Assembly (NCBI GenBank): GCA_964534335.1
Contig: CAZHPS010000247.1
Span: 1-10,124 of the forward strand
Origin: JAABRU01 sp964534335
Lineage (GTDB): Bacteria; Desulfobacterota; Desulfobacteria; Desulfobacterales; Desulfococcaceae
Length of the DNA: 10,124 bases
Direction of reading: 5' to 3'
Position numbers and translations under genes: made by a program. The notes beneath the pieces were generated by a model. The model did no database searches and had not been told where the DNA came from. It was given only the letters and a program-made list of their open reading frames with translations. This document shows positions 1-5,786 of this stretch, in pieces; the first letter of the stretch is position 1; each line of letters begins with the position of its first letter.

Positions 1-70
1 TGTGACTCTGCGGTTAAAATCCGCCCGGCAGAATTACCAAAATGTTTTAAGTATCGGTATAAAATTGCAG

Positions 71-97
71 GTCGGATTAGCGACAGCGTAATCCGAC
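71..97. repeat. REP-like palindromic hairpin
   Basis: A perfect 9-bp inverted repeat (GTCGGATTA at 71-79, TAATCCGAC at 89-97) encloses a GCG-rich 9-base loop. Hairpins with the GTCGGATTA/TAATCCGAC core are common dispersed extragenic palindromes of the REP kind, often mobilised by REP-associated tyrosine transposases; no such transposase is visible here. It sits about 150 bases beyond the stop of the last gene of the minus-strand operon, where such elements often protect or end transcripts. A second small hairpin (ATTAC-TTC-GTAAT, 106-118) follows directly. The flanking bases 1-249 hold no convincing gene. Confidence 0.6.
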
Positions 98-249
98 ATC
101 CTGACATTACTTCGTAATACTGCCACAATTCAAAGCATTAGTTTTTTTATGCAGATTTTTTCAAATGCTCTTTTTACGTGCATTTTCATGTAATTCATGG
201 TTATAATCTCTTTGAAATTTTTCAATTTCAGAAAATTTCCTCTGTCATC

Positions 250-882
250 TCATTTTCTTTCATCCCAGATCAGCCGGGGATCAAAACTCATGGCCGCAAA
301 CATGGTGATCACCACCACTGCACTGAAAAACACAACTCCGGCTTCAGCCTGAACCGAGGCCAGGGAACCCAGATTAACCAGAGCCACCAGAATGGTGACA
401 ACATAAATATCCACCATAGACCATCTTCCCACAGCCTCGGTGAGGCGGTAGAGCCGGGTACGGTCTTCGCGGCGTTTGACCGAACCCCGCTGCACACTTA
501 TCAGCAGATACATGAGAATCAGAAGTTTGAGCAGGGGAACCAGCACACTGGCCGTAAAAATCACAAGTGCAATGGGCCACATGCCGGTGTGAATGAAATA
601 GATCACACTGCTCATGATGGTGTCAGACTGGATATCTCCCAAACTGGTGATAGTGGTGATGGGCAGCACATTCGCGGGAATATAAAAAATGCAGGCAGCC
701 AGCACCAAAGCCCATGTGCGGGAAATACTGCCGGGTTTGCGGGAATGGAGAGTGGCTCCGCACCTGGGACATTGCAGTGCCGCATTCTTTTTATCCATTG
801 GCATACGGCAGAGCAGATGGCAGGTATGACAACTGATCAGATTTGCCTCTTTTGCTGTCAGAGGTTTGGTTTTGATCATCAT
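250..882 (-). CDS. PqiA-family inner membrane protein (second half-PqiA)
   Basis: This is a paraquat-inducible protein A family membrane protein of 210 residues when started at the ATG at 882. It carries a cytoplasmic zinc-ribbon-like start (C18-x2-C21 and C38-P-R-C41-G). About four hydrophobic segments follow (roughly residues 56-76, 101-129, 155-175, 181-200), with the family motif PANVLP near residue 69 and GRWSMVDIYVV near 152. E. coli PqiA and YebS/LetA are about 420 residues and contain two such halves; here each half is a separate gene. Known relatives work with MCE proteins (PqiB, YebT/LetB) in lipid movement across the envelope; that role is inferred here. The start at 882 gives an ATGA overlap with the preceding gene and has GGA five bases upstream; an ATG at 891 is also possible. 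The open frame extends further to 1110, but that part overlaps the upstream gene and resembles no PqiA sequence. No MCE gene follows before the window ends. Confidence 0.85.
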   Translation of the reverse strand: MMIKTKPLTAKEANLISCHTCHLLCRMPMDKKNAALQCPRCGATLHSRKPGSISRTWALVLAACIFYIPANVLPITTITSLGDIQSDTIMSSVIYFIHTGMWPIALVIFTASVLVPLLKLLILMYLLISVQRGSVKRREDRTRLYRLTEAVGRWSMVDIYVVTILVALVNLGSLASVQAEAGVVFFSAVVVITMFAAMSFDPRLIWDERK

Positions 883-1475
883 TTTTTCCATTTTTCCCAG
901 ACAATATGCGGGTCCAAAGCTGATGATGCCGCAGCCTGAACAAAAATCAGCAGAAGAAAGGCAAAGATGGCAATGCCCGGCACAATCTGCGCCATTTTCG
1001 AAAGTTTGACCACAGAAACCAGAATGCCGAGCATGAACACTTCCATCATACCCCAGGGCTGCATTCCCTGCAGAAAACGGAACACAGTCATCATTTCCGG
1101 TGCTTTCCACCCGAATTTCAGGGGCATCAGCACATAAAGCATTCCGCCCAGTTGCAGAAAAGGCACGGCAACTGTGGTGAGAAAAACCAGCACAGCAAGC
1201 CCTTCCCAGCCCTGTGCATACAATTCCGTAATTCCTGTAAGCAGTGTGGTTTCTCTGATCCGGGTTTCCATTTTAAAGGACAGAAAGGGAAAGGCATTGG
1301 CAAGCAGAAACAGCATCAGCCCGGCAAGGGTAAGGGCCAGTGTGCGTTCCAGACTGTTTTTCCGTTTCCGGTGCAGAACTGCACCGCAGCGGGAGCATTT
1401 CAGTGTCACATTTCCCGTCACATTGGGCAGACGCTGCAGCAGATCGCATTCATGACAGGCCATTACAGATGACAA
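879..1475 (-). CDS. PqiA-family inner membrane protein (first half-PqiA)
   Basis: This is a 198-residue PqiA-family protein corresponding to one half of the classical two-domain PqiA. The N-terminus has a zinc-ribbon pattern (C7-H-E-C10, then C27-S-R-C30-G). Four hydrophobic segments follow at about residues 46-65, 90-118, 140-157 and 163-186, with the family's LANAFPFLSF stretch near 58 and QPWGMMEVFMLGILVSVVKL near 139. It ends in DPHIVWEKW, closely like the end of its downstream neighbour (DPRLIWDE), so the two genes look like ancient duplicates. The start is TTG at 1475. An AAAGGA ribosome site eight bases upstream overlaps the kinase stop codon, whereas the next ATG (1463) has no site at a proper distance. 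The gene begins five bases after the kinase stop and overlaps the next gene by ATGA, so translational coupling along the operon is likely. An inner-membrane role with an MCE partner is inferred from the family. Confidence 0.85.
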   Translation of the reverse strand: MSSVMACHECDLLQRLPNVTGNVTLKCSRCGAVLHRKRKNSLERTLALTLAGLMLFLLANAFPFLSFKMETRIRETTLLTGITELYAQGWEGLAVLVFLTTVAVPFLQLGGMLYVLMPLKFGWKAPEMMTVFRFLQGMQPWGMMEVFMLGILVSVVKLSKMAQIVPGIAIFAFLLLIFVQAAASSALDPHIVWEKWKK

Positions 1476-1480
1476 GGGTG

Positions 1481-3463
1481 TTATCCTTTTTCTTTCAGAA
1501 CCCGGCGGATGGTCCGGGCCAGATCTTTTTTTACAATGGGTTTCAGGACAAATTCCCGTATGCCCAGTTTTTTGGCATCCTTTTCCGTAAAAGTTTCACT
1601 GAAACCTGTGCAGAGGATGATGGGAATGCCGGGCCTGATCTGCATCATATTTTCGGCCAGCCGGGAACCGGGCATGTTCGGCATGGCCTGATCCGTAATG
1701 ACCAGATCAAAACTGTCCGGATTCTGCCGGAAAATTTCCAGGGCCTCCAGACTTCCGGTTTTTGCTGTCACCTGATACCCCAGCGTCTCCAGCATCTTTT
1801 TTTCCATAATGACAATCTGTTCCTCGTCATCCACCAGCAGGATACGTTCATTTCCGCATGGAATATCCCCGGCAGGGGCAGGAGCATTTTCTTCCGCAGC
1901 ATTGGCAATGCGGGGGAGATAAACATAAAATGCTGATCCTGTACCGGGTTTGCTGTACACGGTTATTTCACCGCCGCAGCTTTTCACAATGCCGTGAACC
2001 ACTGCCAGACCCAGGCCTGTTCCCTTTCCCGGAGGTTTGGTGGTGAAATAGGGATCAAATATATGATTCATCACATTCCGATCCATGCCGCATCCGGTGT
2101 CGCTGATCATCATACGGATGTAAGGGCCGGGACGCTGATTCAACTGTCCGATATGATCTTCTGGCCTTACAGTGACTTCGCAAACAGAAACCCTGAGTTC
2201 CCCGCCATCTTCCTGCATGGCATGATACGCATTTGTGCAAAGATTCATGACAATCTGGTGAATCTGGGTGGGATTGGCCAGGACAGGGCCGCAGTTGCTG
2301 TCAATATCCTGATGGATACTGATGGTTTGGGGAATGGTGGCTCTGATCAGTTTAAGGGCTTCCCTGACAATCACCTGCAGTCTGAGCGGTTTTTTTTCTA
2401 TGTCCGTGCTCCGGCTGAAGGTCAGAATATGCTGAACCAGTTGTGCAGCCCGTCTGGCTGATTTGAGAACTTCGGTCAGATTTTGGTAAATCAGACTGTC
2501 TTTTGGCACATCCTCCATTGTCATTTCCGTATAACCGATGATGGGGAAAAGGATATTGTTGAAATCATGGGCAATGCCTCCGGCAAGTGTGCCGATGGCC
2601 TCATGCTTCTGAGCCTGCTGCAGTTGTGCCTGCAGCAGATTTCTTTCGGCTTCTGACTGTTTGCGTTCGCTGATATCACGGGAGACTGTCAGAATCATCC
2701 GTTGCCCGTCATATTCAATCACCCGGCTGCCGGATTCAACAGGGAAAATGCTTCCATCCCGTCTTTTATGGGCAGATTCATACACCAGACTCCCCTGCTG
2801 CCTCAGTCTTGCCATACGCTTTGTCAGCAGATTTGCATTTTCCGGGCTGAGAATATCAGCAATGTTCATTCCCAGGAGTTCCTCATGGGAATAACCCAGC
2901 CGCTGGCAGATGGCAGGGTTTGCATCCAGAATGCGTCCTTCAAAACTGCGGACAATGATACCGTCATTTACATTGTCAAAAAGGATTTTGTACCGTTTTT
3001 CAATGCTTTCCAACTGGCCTGTGCGCTCAGTGACAGCAGCTTTCAGGCCTTCCTTTTCCTGACGCAGAATATCTTCTGCCTTTTTGATCCGCAGCATTAC
3101 CCGTACTCTGGCCGCAAGTTCAAAACCGTCAACCGGTTTGGATATGAAATCATCCGCCCCTGCTTCCAGTCCCGTCACCTTCAGAGCGGTACTGGCCCGA
3201 TGCGCGGTCAGCAGAATGATGGGAATATTTGCTGTTTTCGGATCCGCCTTGATACGGCGGCACATCTCTATGCCATCCATGCCGGGCATCTGCACATCAA
3301 TCAGAGCCACGTCCGGTAAAGATTCTGCTGCAAGGGACAGTCCGGATGCGGCATTGGGGGCAGTCAGCACGGTACAGCCTGAACAGTATTCTGCAATCAG
3401 TTGCCTGATAACGAAAAGATTGTCCGGTTTGTCATCAACCGCCAGAAGGATAGAACCCTGCAT
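1481..3463 (-). CDS. Hybrid sensor histidine kinase (REC-PAS-HisKA-HATPase-REC)
   Basis: This is a 660-residue soluble hybrid histidine kinase without membrane segments, so probably cytoplasmic. Residues 4-125 form a receiver domain with acidic pocket D10/D11, phospho-acceptor D56 (ALIDVQMPGMDG), T86 and K109. A short coiled linker (about 125-155) leads into a PAS domain (about 155-270) ending in the DISERKQ hinge typical of PAS/PAC. The HisKA domain has GTLAGGIAHDFNN with phospho-accepting H299. The ATPase domain shows an N box (N407, N411), G1 box DTGCGM (455-460), F box FDPYFTTK (469-476) and G2 box GKGTGLGLAVVHG. A second receiver (about 538-655) has D545/D546, D591, T619 and K641. All catalytic residues are present. 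The ATG at 3463 is preferred because AGGAAAGG lies six bases upstream and translation then begins right at the receiver; the longer open frame to 3598 adds unrelated sequence inside a palindrome. It is the first gene of a likely operon with two PqiA genes. The signal is unknown. Confidence 0.92.
   Translation of the reverse strand: MQGSILLAVDDKPDNLFVIRQLIAEYCSGCTVLTAPNAASGLSLAAESLPDVALIDVQMPGMDGIEMCRRIKADPKTANIPIILLTAHRASTALKVTGLEAGADDFISKPVDGFELAARVRVMLRIKKAEDILRQEKEGLKAAVTERTGQLESIEKRYKILFDNVNDGIIVRSFEGRILDANPAICQRLGYSHEELLGMNIADILSPENANLLTKRMARLRQQGSLVYESAHKRRDGSIFPVESGSRVIEYDGQRMILTVSRDISERKQSEAERNLLQAQLQQAQKHEAIGTLAGGIAHDFNNILFPIIGYTEMTMEDVPKDSLIYQNLTEVLKSARRAAQLVQHILTFSRSTDIEKKPLRLQVIVREALKLIRATIPQTISIHQDIDSNCGPVLANPTQIHQIVMNLCTNAYHAMQEDGGELRVSVCEVTVRPEDHIGQLNQRPGPYIRMMISDTGCGMDRNVMNHIFDPYFTTKPPGKGTGLGLAVVHGIVKSCGGEITVYSKPGTGSAFYVYLPRIANAAEENAPAPAGDIPCGNERILLVDDEEQIVIMEKKMLETLGYQVTAKTGSLEALEIFRQNPDSFDLVITDQAMPNMPGSRLAENMMQIRPGIPIILCTGFSETFTEKDAKKLGIREFVLKPIVKKDLARTIRRVLKEKG
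1484..1489 (-). promoter_or_regulatory. Ribosome binding site deciding a TTG start
   Basis: AAAGGA on the minus strand lies eight bases before the TTG at 1475 and overlaps the kinase stop codon region (AAAGGATAA). It supports TTG rather than the ATG four codons later, and suggests coupling of PqiA translation to the kinase. Confidence 0.5.
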
Positions 3464-3469
3464 CTGAAA

Positions 3470-3477
3470 CCTTTCCT
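3470..3477 (-). promoter_or_regulatory. Ribosome binding site of the hybrid kinase
   Basis: AGGAAAGG on the minus strand lies six bases before the ATG at 3463. It decides this start over the upstream in-frame ATG at 3598. Confidence 0.6.
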
Positions 3478-3488
3478 GTATTAAAGGG

Positions 3489-3516
3489 ATAATTTGGAAC
3501 CCGGCCGCGCAGTCAA
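3489..3516 (-). promoter_or_regulatory. Candidate sigma70 promoter for the kinase-PqiA operon
   Basis: On the minus strand TTGACT (3516-3511) is followed after 16 bases by AATTAT (3494-3489), matching the consensus at five and four of six positions. Transcription would begin near 3482, giving a leader of about 19 bases containing the ribosome site. The -10 match and spacing are mediocre, so this is only a candidate. Confidence 0.3.
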
Positions 3517-3540
3517 AATATTTTGCCGTGAATGAAATAT

Positions 3541-3648
3541 GAGTTACGCAGTTGAATTTTAACATACTGATTTTTATGGAAGCTATGTTGCACTGCACAA
3601 AACAGGTTCTTTAAAAATCAGGCACTTGAGAAACCAACTGCGTAACTC
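3541..3648. repeat. Nested inverted repeat, MITE-like or structured RNA
   Basis: Perfect 14-base outer arms (GAGTTACGCAGTTG at 3541-3554 and its exact complement at 3635-3648) enclose perfect 10-base inner arms (CTGATTTTTA at 3567-3576, TAAAAATCAG at 3612-3621). The unpaired stretches between outer and inner arms are nearly equal (12 and 13 bases), and the central loop is 35 bases. The whole would fold into one long hairpin with an internal loop. It lies between the CheD-HDOD gene's 3' end and the kinase promoter. No coding potential is seen. It could be a small non-autonomous element, a dispersed palindromic repeat or an RNA structure. Confidence 0.65.
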
Positions 3649-3655
3649 CTATGAA

Positions 3656-3764
3656 ATATAGTTCTTTTACCAACTTCTGTCCTCTGCAAAACGGATGAAG
3701 GAGTGCAAAAATTAAGCGGAGCGGTTTTTTGCACAGAGGACAAAAGTTGAGGAAAATACTATAT
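3656..3764. repeat. Second large imperfect inverted repeat
   Basis: The outer arms ATATAGT (3656-3662) and ACTATAT (3758-3764) pair perfectly. Further in, 3671-3685 pairs with 3735-3749 at 14 of 15 positions, and GCAAAA (3686-3691) with the T-run and GC around 3725-3732. A competing inner hairpin is formed by GTGCAAAAA (3703-3711) and TTTTTGCAC (3726-3734), so two alternative folds share the segment 3725-3734. It lies 13 bases downstream of the CheD-HDOD stop codon and could act as a transcript end, although it lacks a clean trailing U-run. It abuts the nested repeat at 3541-3648, from which it is separated by only seven bases. Confidence 0.6.
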
Positions 3765-3777
3765 TCAGGATTTCATT

Positions 3778-5157
3778 TTAAACAGAGTCTGTCCGACTTG
3801 CAAGAAAAAAGCGATCTGAAGGCCGGGAGAGATTTTCTGCATCATCCGGACCTAAACAGACAGACAGTCCTTTTTCCGTTATTTCCCGCATAATTCCCGG
3901 TATCAGTGCAGACAGTCCGCGATCCGGACTCATCTGTTTTACGGTTTCCGGAGACAAAACAAAGGCCGGGGATTCCGCACTGCTCATAAATCCCAGCATG
4001 CGGCTGATCGCACATCCCATGTGGACATACGCGCTCAGGGGCAGATCACTGTGTCCGCCTGATTCCGGAAATTCATGGGAAATCACGGCAGCACAGAGAT
4101 TTTCCGGTATTCCGAATCCTGAAAGAATCATGCCGCCGAGTCTGCCGTATCCGATTTTTCCGAAATCATAAAGGTTCTGCTTCCAGAACAGGCCGGGCAG
4201 GCCGCCCGCGCCGTGAAGTATGGCTGCGGTGAATGCCTTTTCCCTGAATACCGGTTCCCTGTCTTTTGCCAGATACAGTGCAATGATGGCAGATACCAGA
4301 CAGTGCCGGGACAGTCCTGATGCTGAAATCTTCCGGCAATCGTCCGCACTTTCCGTCCATCCTCCCAAGGCAGTCAGGACACATATCCGCCGTAAAGATA
4401 CCGGGCCAAAGCACCGCAGAGCGGTTTCAAAGGATGATATTTCTCCGGGGCTTCCGAAATACGGGGAATTGGCCAGACGGAAAAAATGCAGGGCAAAGGG
4501 CAGATCACGGGAAATCAGAACCCGGATTTTTTCCCAGTCAATGCACTCCGGCGCCTGATGCACTGCATTCAGAAGATTTCCGGCAAACACGGGATGCGGT
4601 TTCAGATTCATGATCTGTCTGAGCACCACTTTCAGATCATGCAGATCAAAATTCTGCTCTGTGCCTGTATCCTCCGGACCTGTCATTCCCTGTATCAGGG
4701 AAGTTACTGTCACGTTTCCATCTGCTGCGGACACGCGGACGCGGCGGGCAGCGTTTCCGCCGGTTTCACTCCGAATGACCGGTATGCTGTTTCTCCCAAG
4801 ATGCTCTGCCGCACTTTGGGTATTTCTGTCCCCAATATCAGAACCGTTTCCGGCCGAAAGCAGATCCGCTCCGCCTGCCAGCACGGCCTGCAGGTTTTTC
4901 TTTTCCGCTCCGCGGCGGATCATCTCCTGTATCAGCAGATGCAAACCTGTATCTGCATACCAGGTATGCCGATCCCCCTTCCTGTACTGCTTTCTGTCTC
5001 CGGGCAGCACCACATGGAGCATTCCGGACATATGATGTCCGGCATCATACAGCACCACAGCAACACAGGAACCCACAACAGTCAGCAGTTCCCTGTTTGC
5101 ATCAGCCGTGATGCGGTATTCGCCCACAGGCACGTTTTCTGTTTTTTGAAGTATCAT
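3778..5157 (-). CDS. CheD-HDOD fusion protein
   Basis: This 459-residue protein joins two signalling domains. Residues 1 to about 155 match CheD, the chemoreceptor glutamine deamidase. Evidence is VVGSCVAVVLYD with the presumed nucleophile C31, GMLHVVLP with H48 (the 17-residue spacing seen in known CheD), YADTGLHLLIQEMIRRGA, the GGAD turn at 95-98, IGDRN (108-112) and ETGG...RR (131-139). After a short linker, about 172-390 resembles an HDOD domain, with FRLANSPYFGSPGEISSF (226-243), ALRCFGPVSLRRI and AAILHGAGGLPGLF (311-324). The usual HD pair is degenerate here (H315-G316), as in many HDOD proteins, so it is more likely a binding or output module than a phosphohydrolase. No membrane segment is seen. 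The ATG at 5157 fits the CheD start but has no clear ribosome site close by. CheD normally stands alone, near cheC or other chemotaxis genes; none is present here. The substrate and partner are unknown. Confidence 0.85.
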   Translation of the reverse strand: MILQKTENVPVGEYRITADANRELLTVVGSCVAVVLYDAGHHMSGMLHVVLPGDRKQYRKGDRHTWYADTGLHLLIQEMIRRGAEKKNLQAVLAGGADLLSAGNGSDIGDRNTQSAAEHLGRNSIPVIRSETGGNAARRVRVSAADGNVTVTSLIQGMTGPEDTGTEQNFDLHDLKVVLRQIMNLKPHPVFAGNLLNAVHQAPECIDWEKIRVLISRDLPFALHFFRLANSPYFGSPGEISSFETALRCFGPVSLRRICVLTALGGWTESADDCRKISASGLSRHCLVSAIIALYLAKDREPVFREKAFTAAILHGAGGLPGLFWKQNLYDFGKIGYGRLGGMILSGFGIPENLCAAVISHEFPESGGHSDLPLSAYVHMGCAISRMLGFMSSAESPAFVLSPETVKQMSPDRGLSALIPGIMREITEKGLSVCLGPDDAENLSRPSDRFFLASRTDSV

Positions 5158-5319
5158 ATCTGATAATTACGTGTCCATCAGTTTTTTTTCACCTTTGCTT
5201 TTCATAGAACTTTCATGTCCCGGTTTTTTTAATCTGCCACGAAAACGCAAATTCTCACAAAGGTTAAACCGCAATTGTTCCCGGATTTCATACATGTACA
5301 CAAAAATGCAAATTCACCA

Positions 5320-5413
5320 CTGATAAAAAACTGAATTTTTTTAAAAAAAATAAGTTTGTTATATCATGCAAAAACCGAAGTATGTTTCGTAACTGAAAAG
5401 AATTTTTTATCAG
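5320..5413. repeat. Inverted repeat with 11-base arms
   Basis: CTGATAAAAAA (5320-5330) is exactly complementary to TTTTTTATCAG (5403-5413), with 72 bases between. ATGTAC occurs upstream (near 5293) and its complement downstream (near 5428), which extends the symmetry loosely. The arms are AT-rich, so chance is not excluded. Confidence 0.4.
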
Positions 5414-5509
5414 AAAAATTACCGTATGTACATAACAATTTCAGCAGATCAAAAACTTTCCGGGGGAATGCAGAAATGTTATTTACAGTTCACATTTTTC
5501 AGAATTTTC

Positions 5510-5538
5510 TTGTCTGTCATAAAAAAATTCAATATACT
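5510..5538 (+). promoter_or_regulatory. Candidate sigma70 promoter for topB
   Basis: TTGTCT (5510-5515) and TATACT (5533-5538) are separated by exactly 17 AT-rich bases, matching the consensus at four and five of six positions. Initiation near 5545 would leave a leader of about 240 bases before the topB start at 5787. Confidence 0.4.
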
Positions 5539-5644
5539 CCCACCGCAATGTAAGCAGCCATATGGGAAAAAGACAGCGGAAAAATTCTCATTTCATAAAA
5601 ACCCTGGGTAGTGGTTCAAATCCGCTGATCTGAGCCTGAAACCG

Positions 5645-5758
5645 ATGCCTGAAAAATCCGTAATGATTGAAATTATTACAGAAAAAGTTGAAAAACAAAC
5701 CGGAATCCCGGAGGGGATGACATTATCAGCCGGTTTGATCCACTATCAAACCCTGTAA
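5645..5758 (+). CDS. Possible small ORF in the topB leader
   Basis: An ATG-started frame of 37 codons encodes a peptide beginning MPEKSVMIEIITEK and ending in LIHYQTL, stopping 28 bases before topB. Codon choice is like that of the real genes nearby, and the frame is open from 5612, just after a TAG. There is no good ribosome site before the ATG and I recognise no family. It may be a leader peptide, a remnant of a lost gene, or chance. Confidence 0.2.
   Translation: MPEKSVMIEIITEKVEKQTGIPEGMTLSAGLIHYQTL
5696..5737 (+). promoter_or_regulatory. Nested hairpin just upstream of topB
   Basis: CAAACCGG (5696-5703) and CCGGTTTG (5730-5737) form a perfect 8-bp outer stem. Inside it ATCCC (5705-5709) and GGGAT (5714-5718) pair around a GGAG loop. 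The structure ends 49 bases before the TTG start and could act in the leader RNA. It matches no riboswitch class I know, and no run of T follows it. Confidence 0.3.
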
Positions 5759-5786
5759 ATAAAATGCGGCACAGGAAAACCATATC

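Larger units (their letters stand above)
5158..5786. other. AT-rich divergent intergenic region
   Basis: These 629 bases separate the divergent CheD-HDOD and topB genes. The stretch holds many A and T runs, an 11-base inverted repeat (5320-5413), a candidate promoter directed to topB (5510-5538), and a hairpin-rich candidate leader with a small open frame (5645-5758). I found no convincing promoter for the CheD-HDOD gene. Two short frames encoded around 5356-5611 on the plus strand lack ribosome sites and recognisable domains and were not called. Confidence 0.7.

Noticed and set aside
1..107. Minus-strand frame open from an ATG at 107 to the window edge
   Set aside because: It runs through the REP-like hairpin, has no ribosome site and shows no recognisable domain; it is too short and cut off by the window edge to judge.
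883..1110. Upstream extension of the second PqiA frame to 1110
   Set aside because: This part is wholly inside the first PqiA gene in another frame and has no PqiA similarity; the ATG at 882 (or 891) fits the family start.
3464..3598. Upstream extension of the kinase frame to an ATG at 3598
   Set aside because: It would encode 45 residues across a palindrome and the likely promoter with no ribosome site. The ATG at 3463 has a strong one and begins at the receiver domain.
5609..5640. tRNA or tRNA remnant around the T-arm-like sequence with TTCAAAT loop
   Set aside because: No matching acceptor stem, D-arm or anticodon arm could be found upstream at tRNA spacing, and no CCA follows. Only an isolated five-pair arm is present.
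5540..5645. Cobalamin or cyclic-di-GMP riboswitch in the topB leader or the divergent region
   Set aside because: A few short matches (CCGCAA, GCAAA) were seen, but the conserved cores of these classes are missing.
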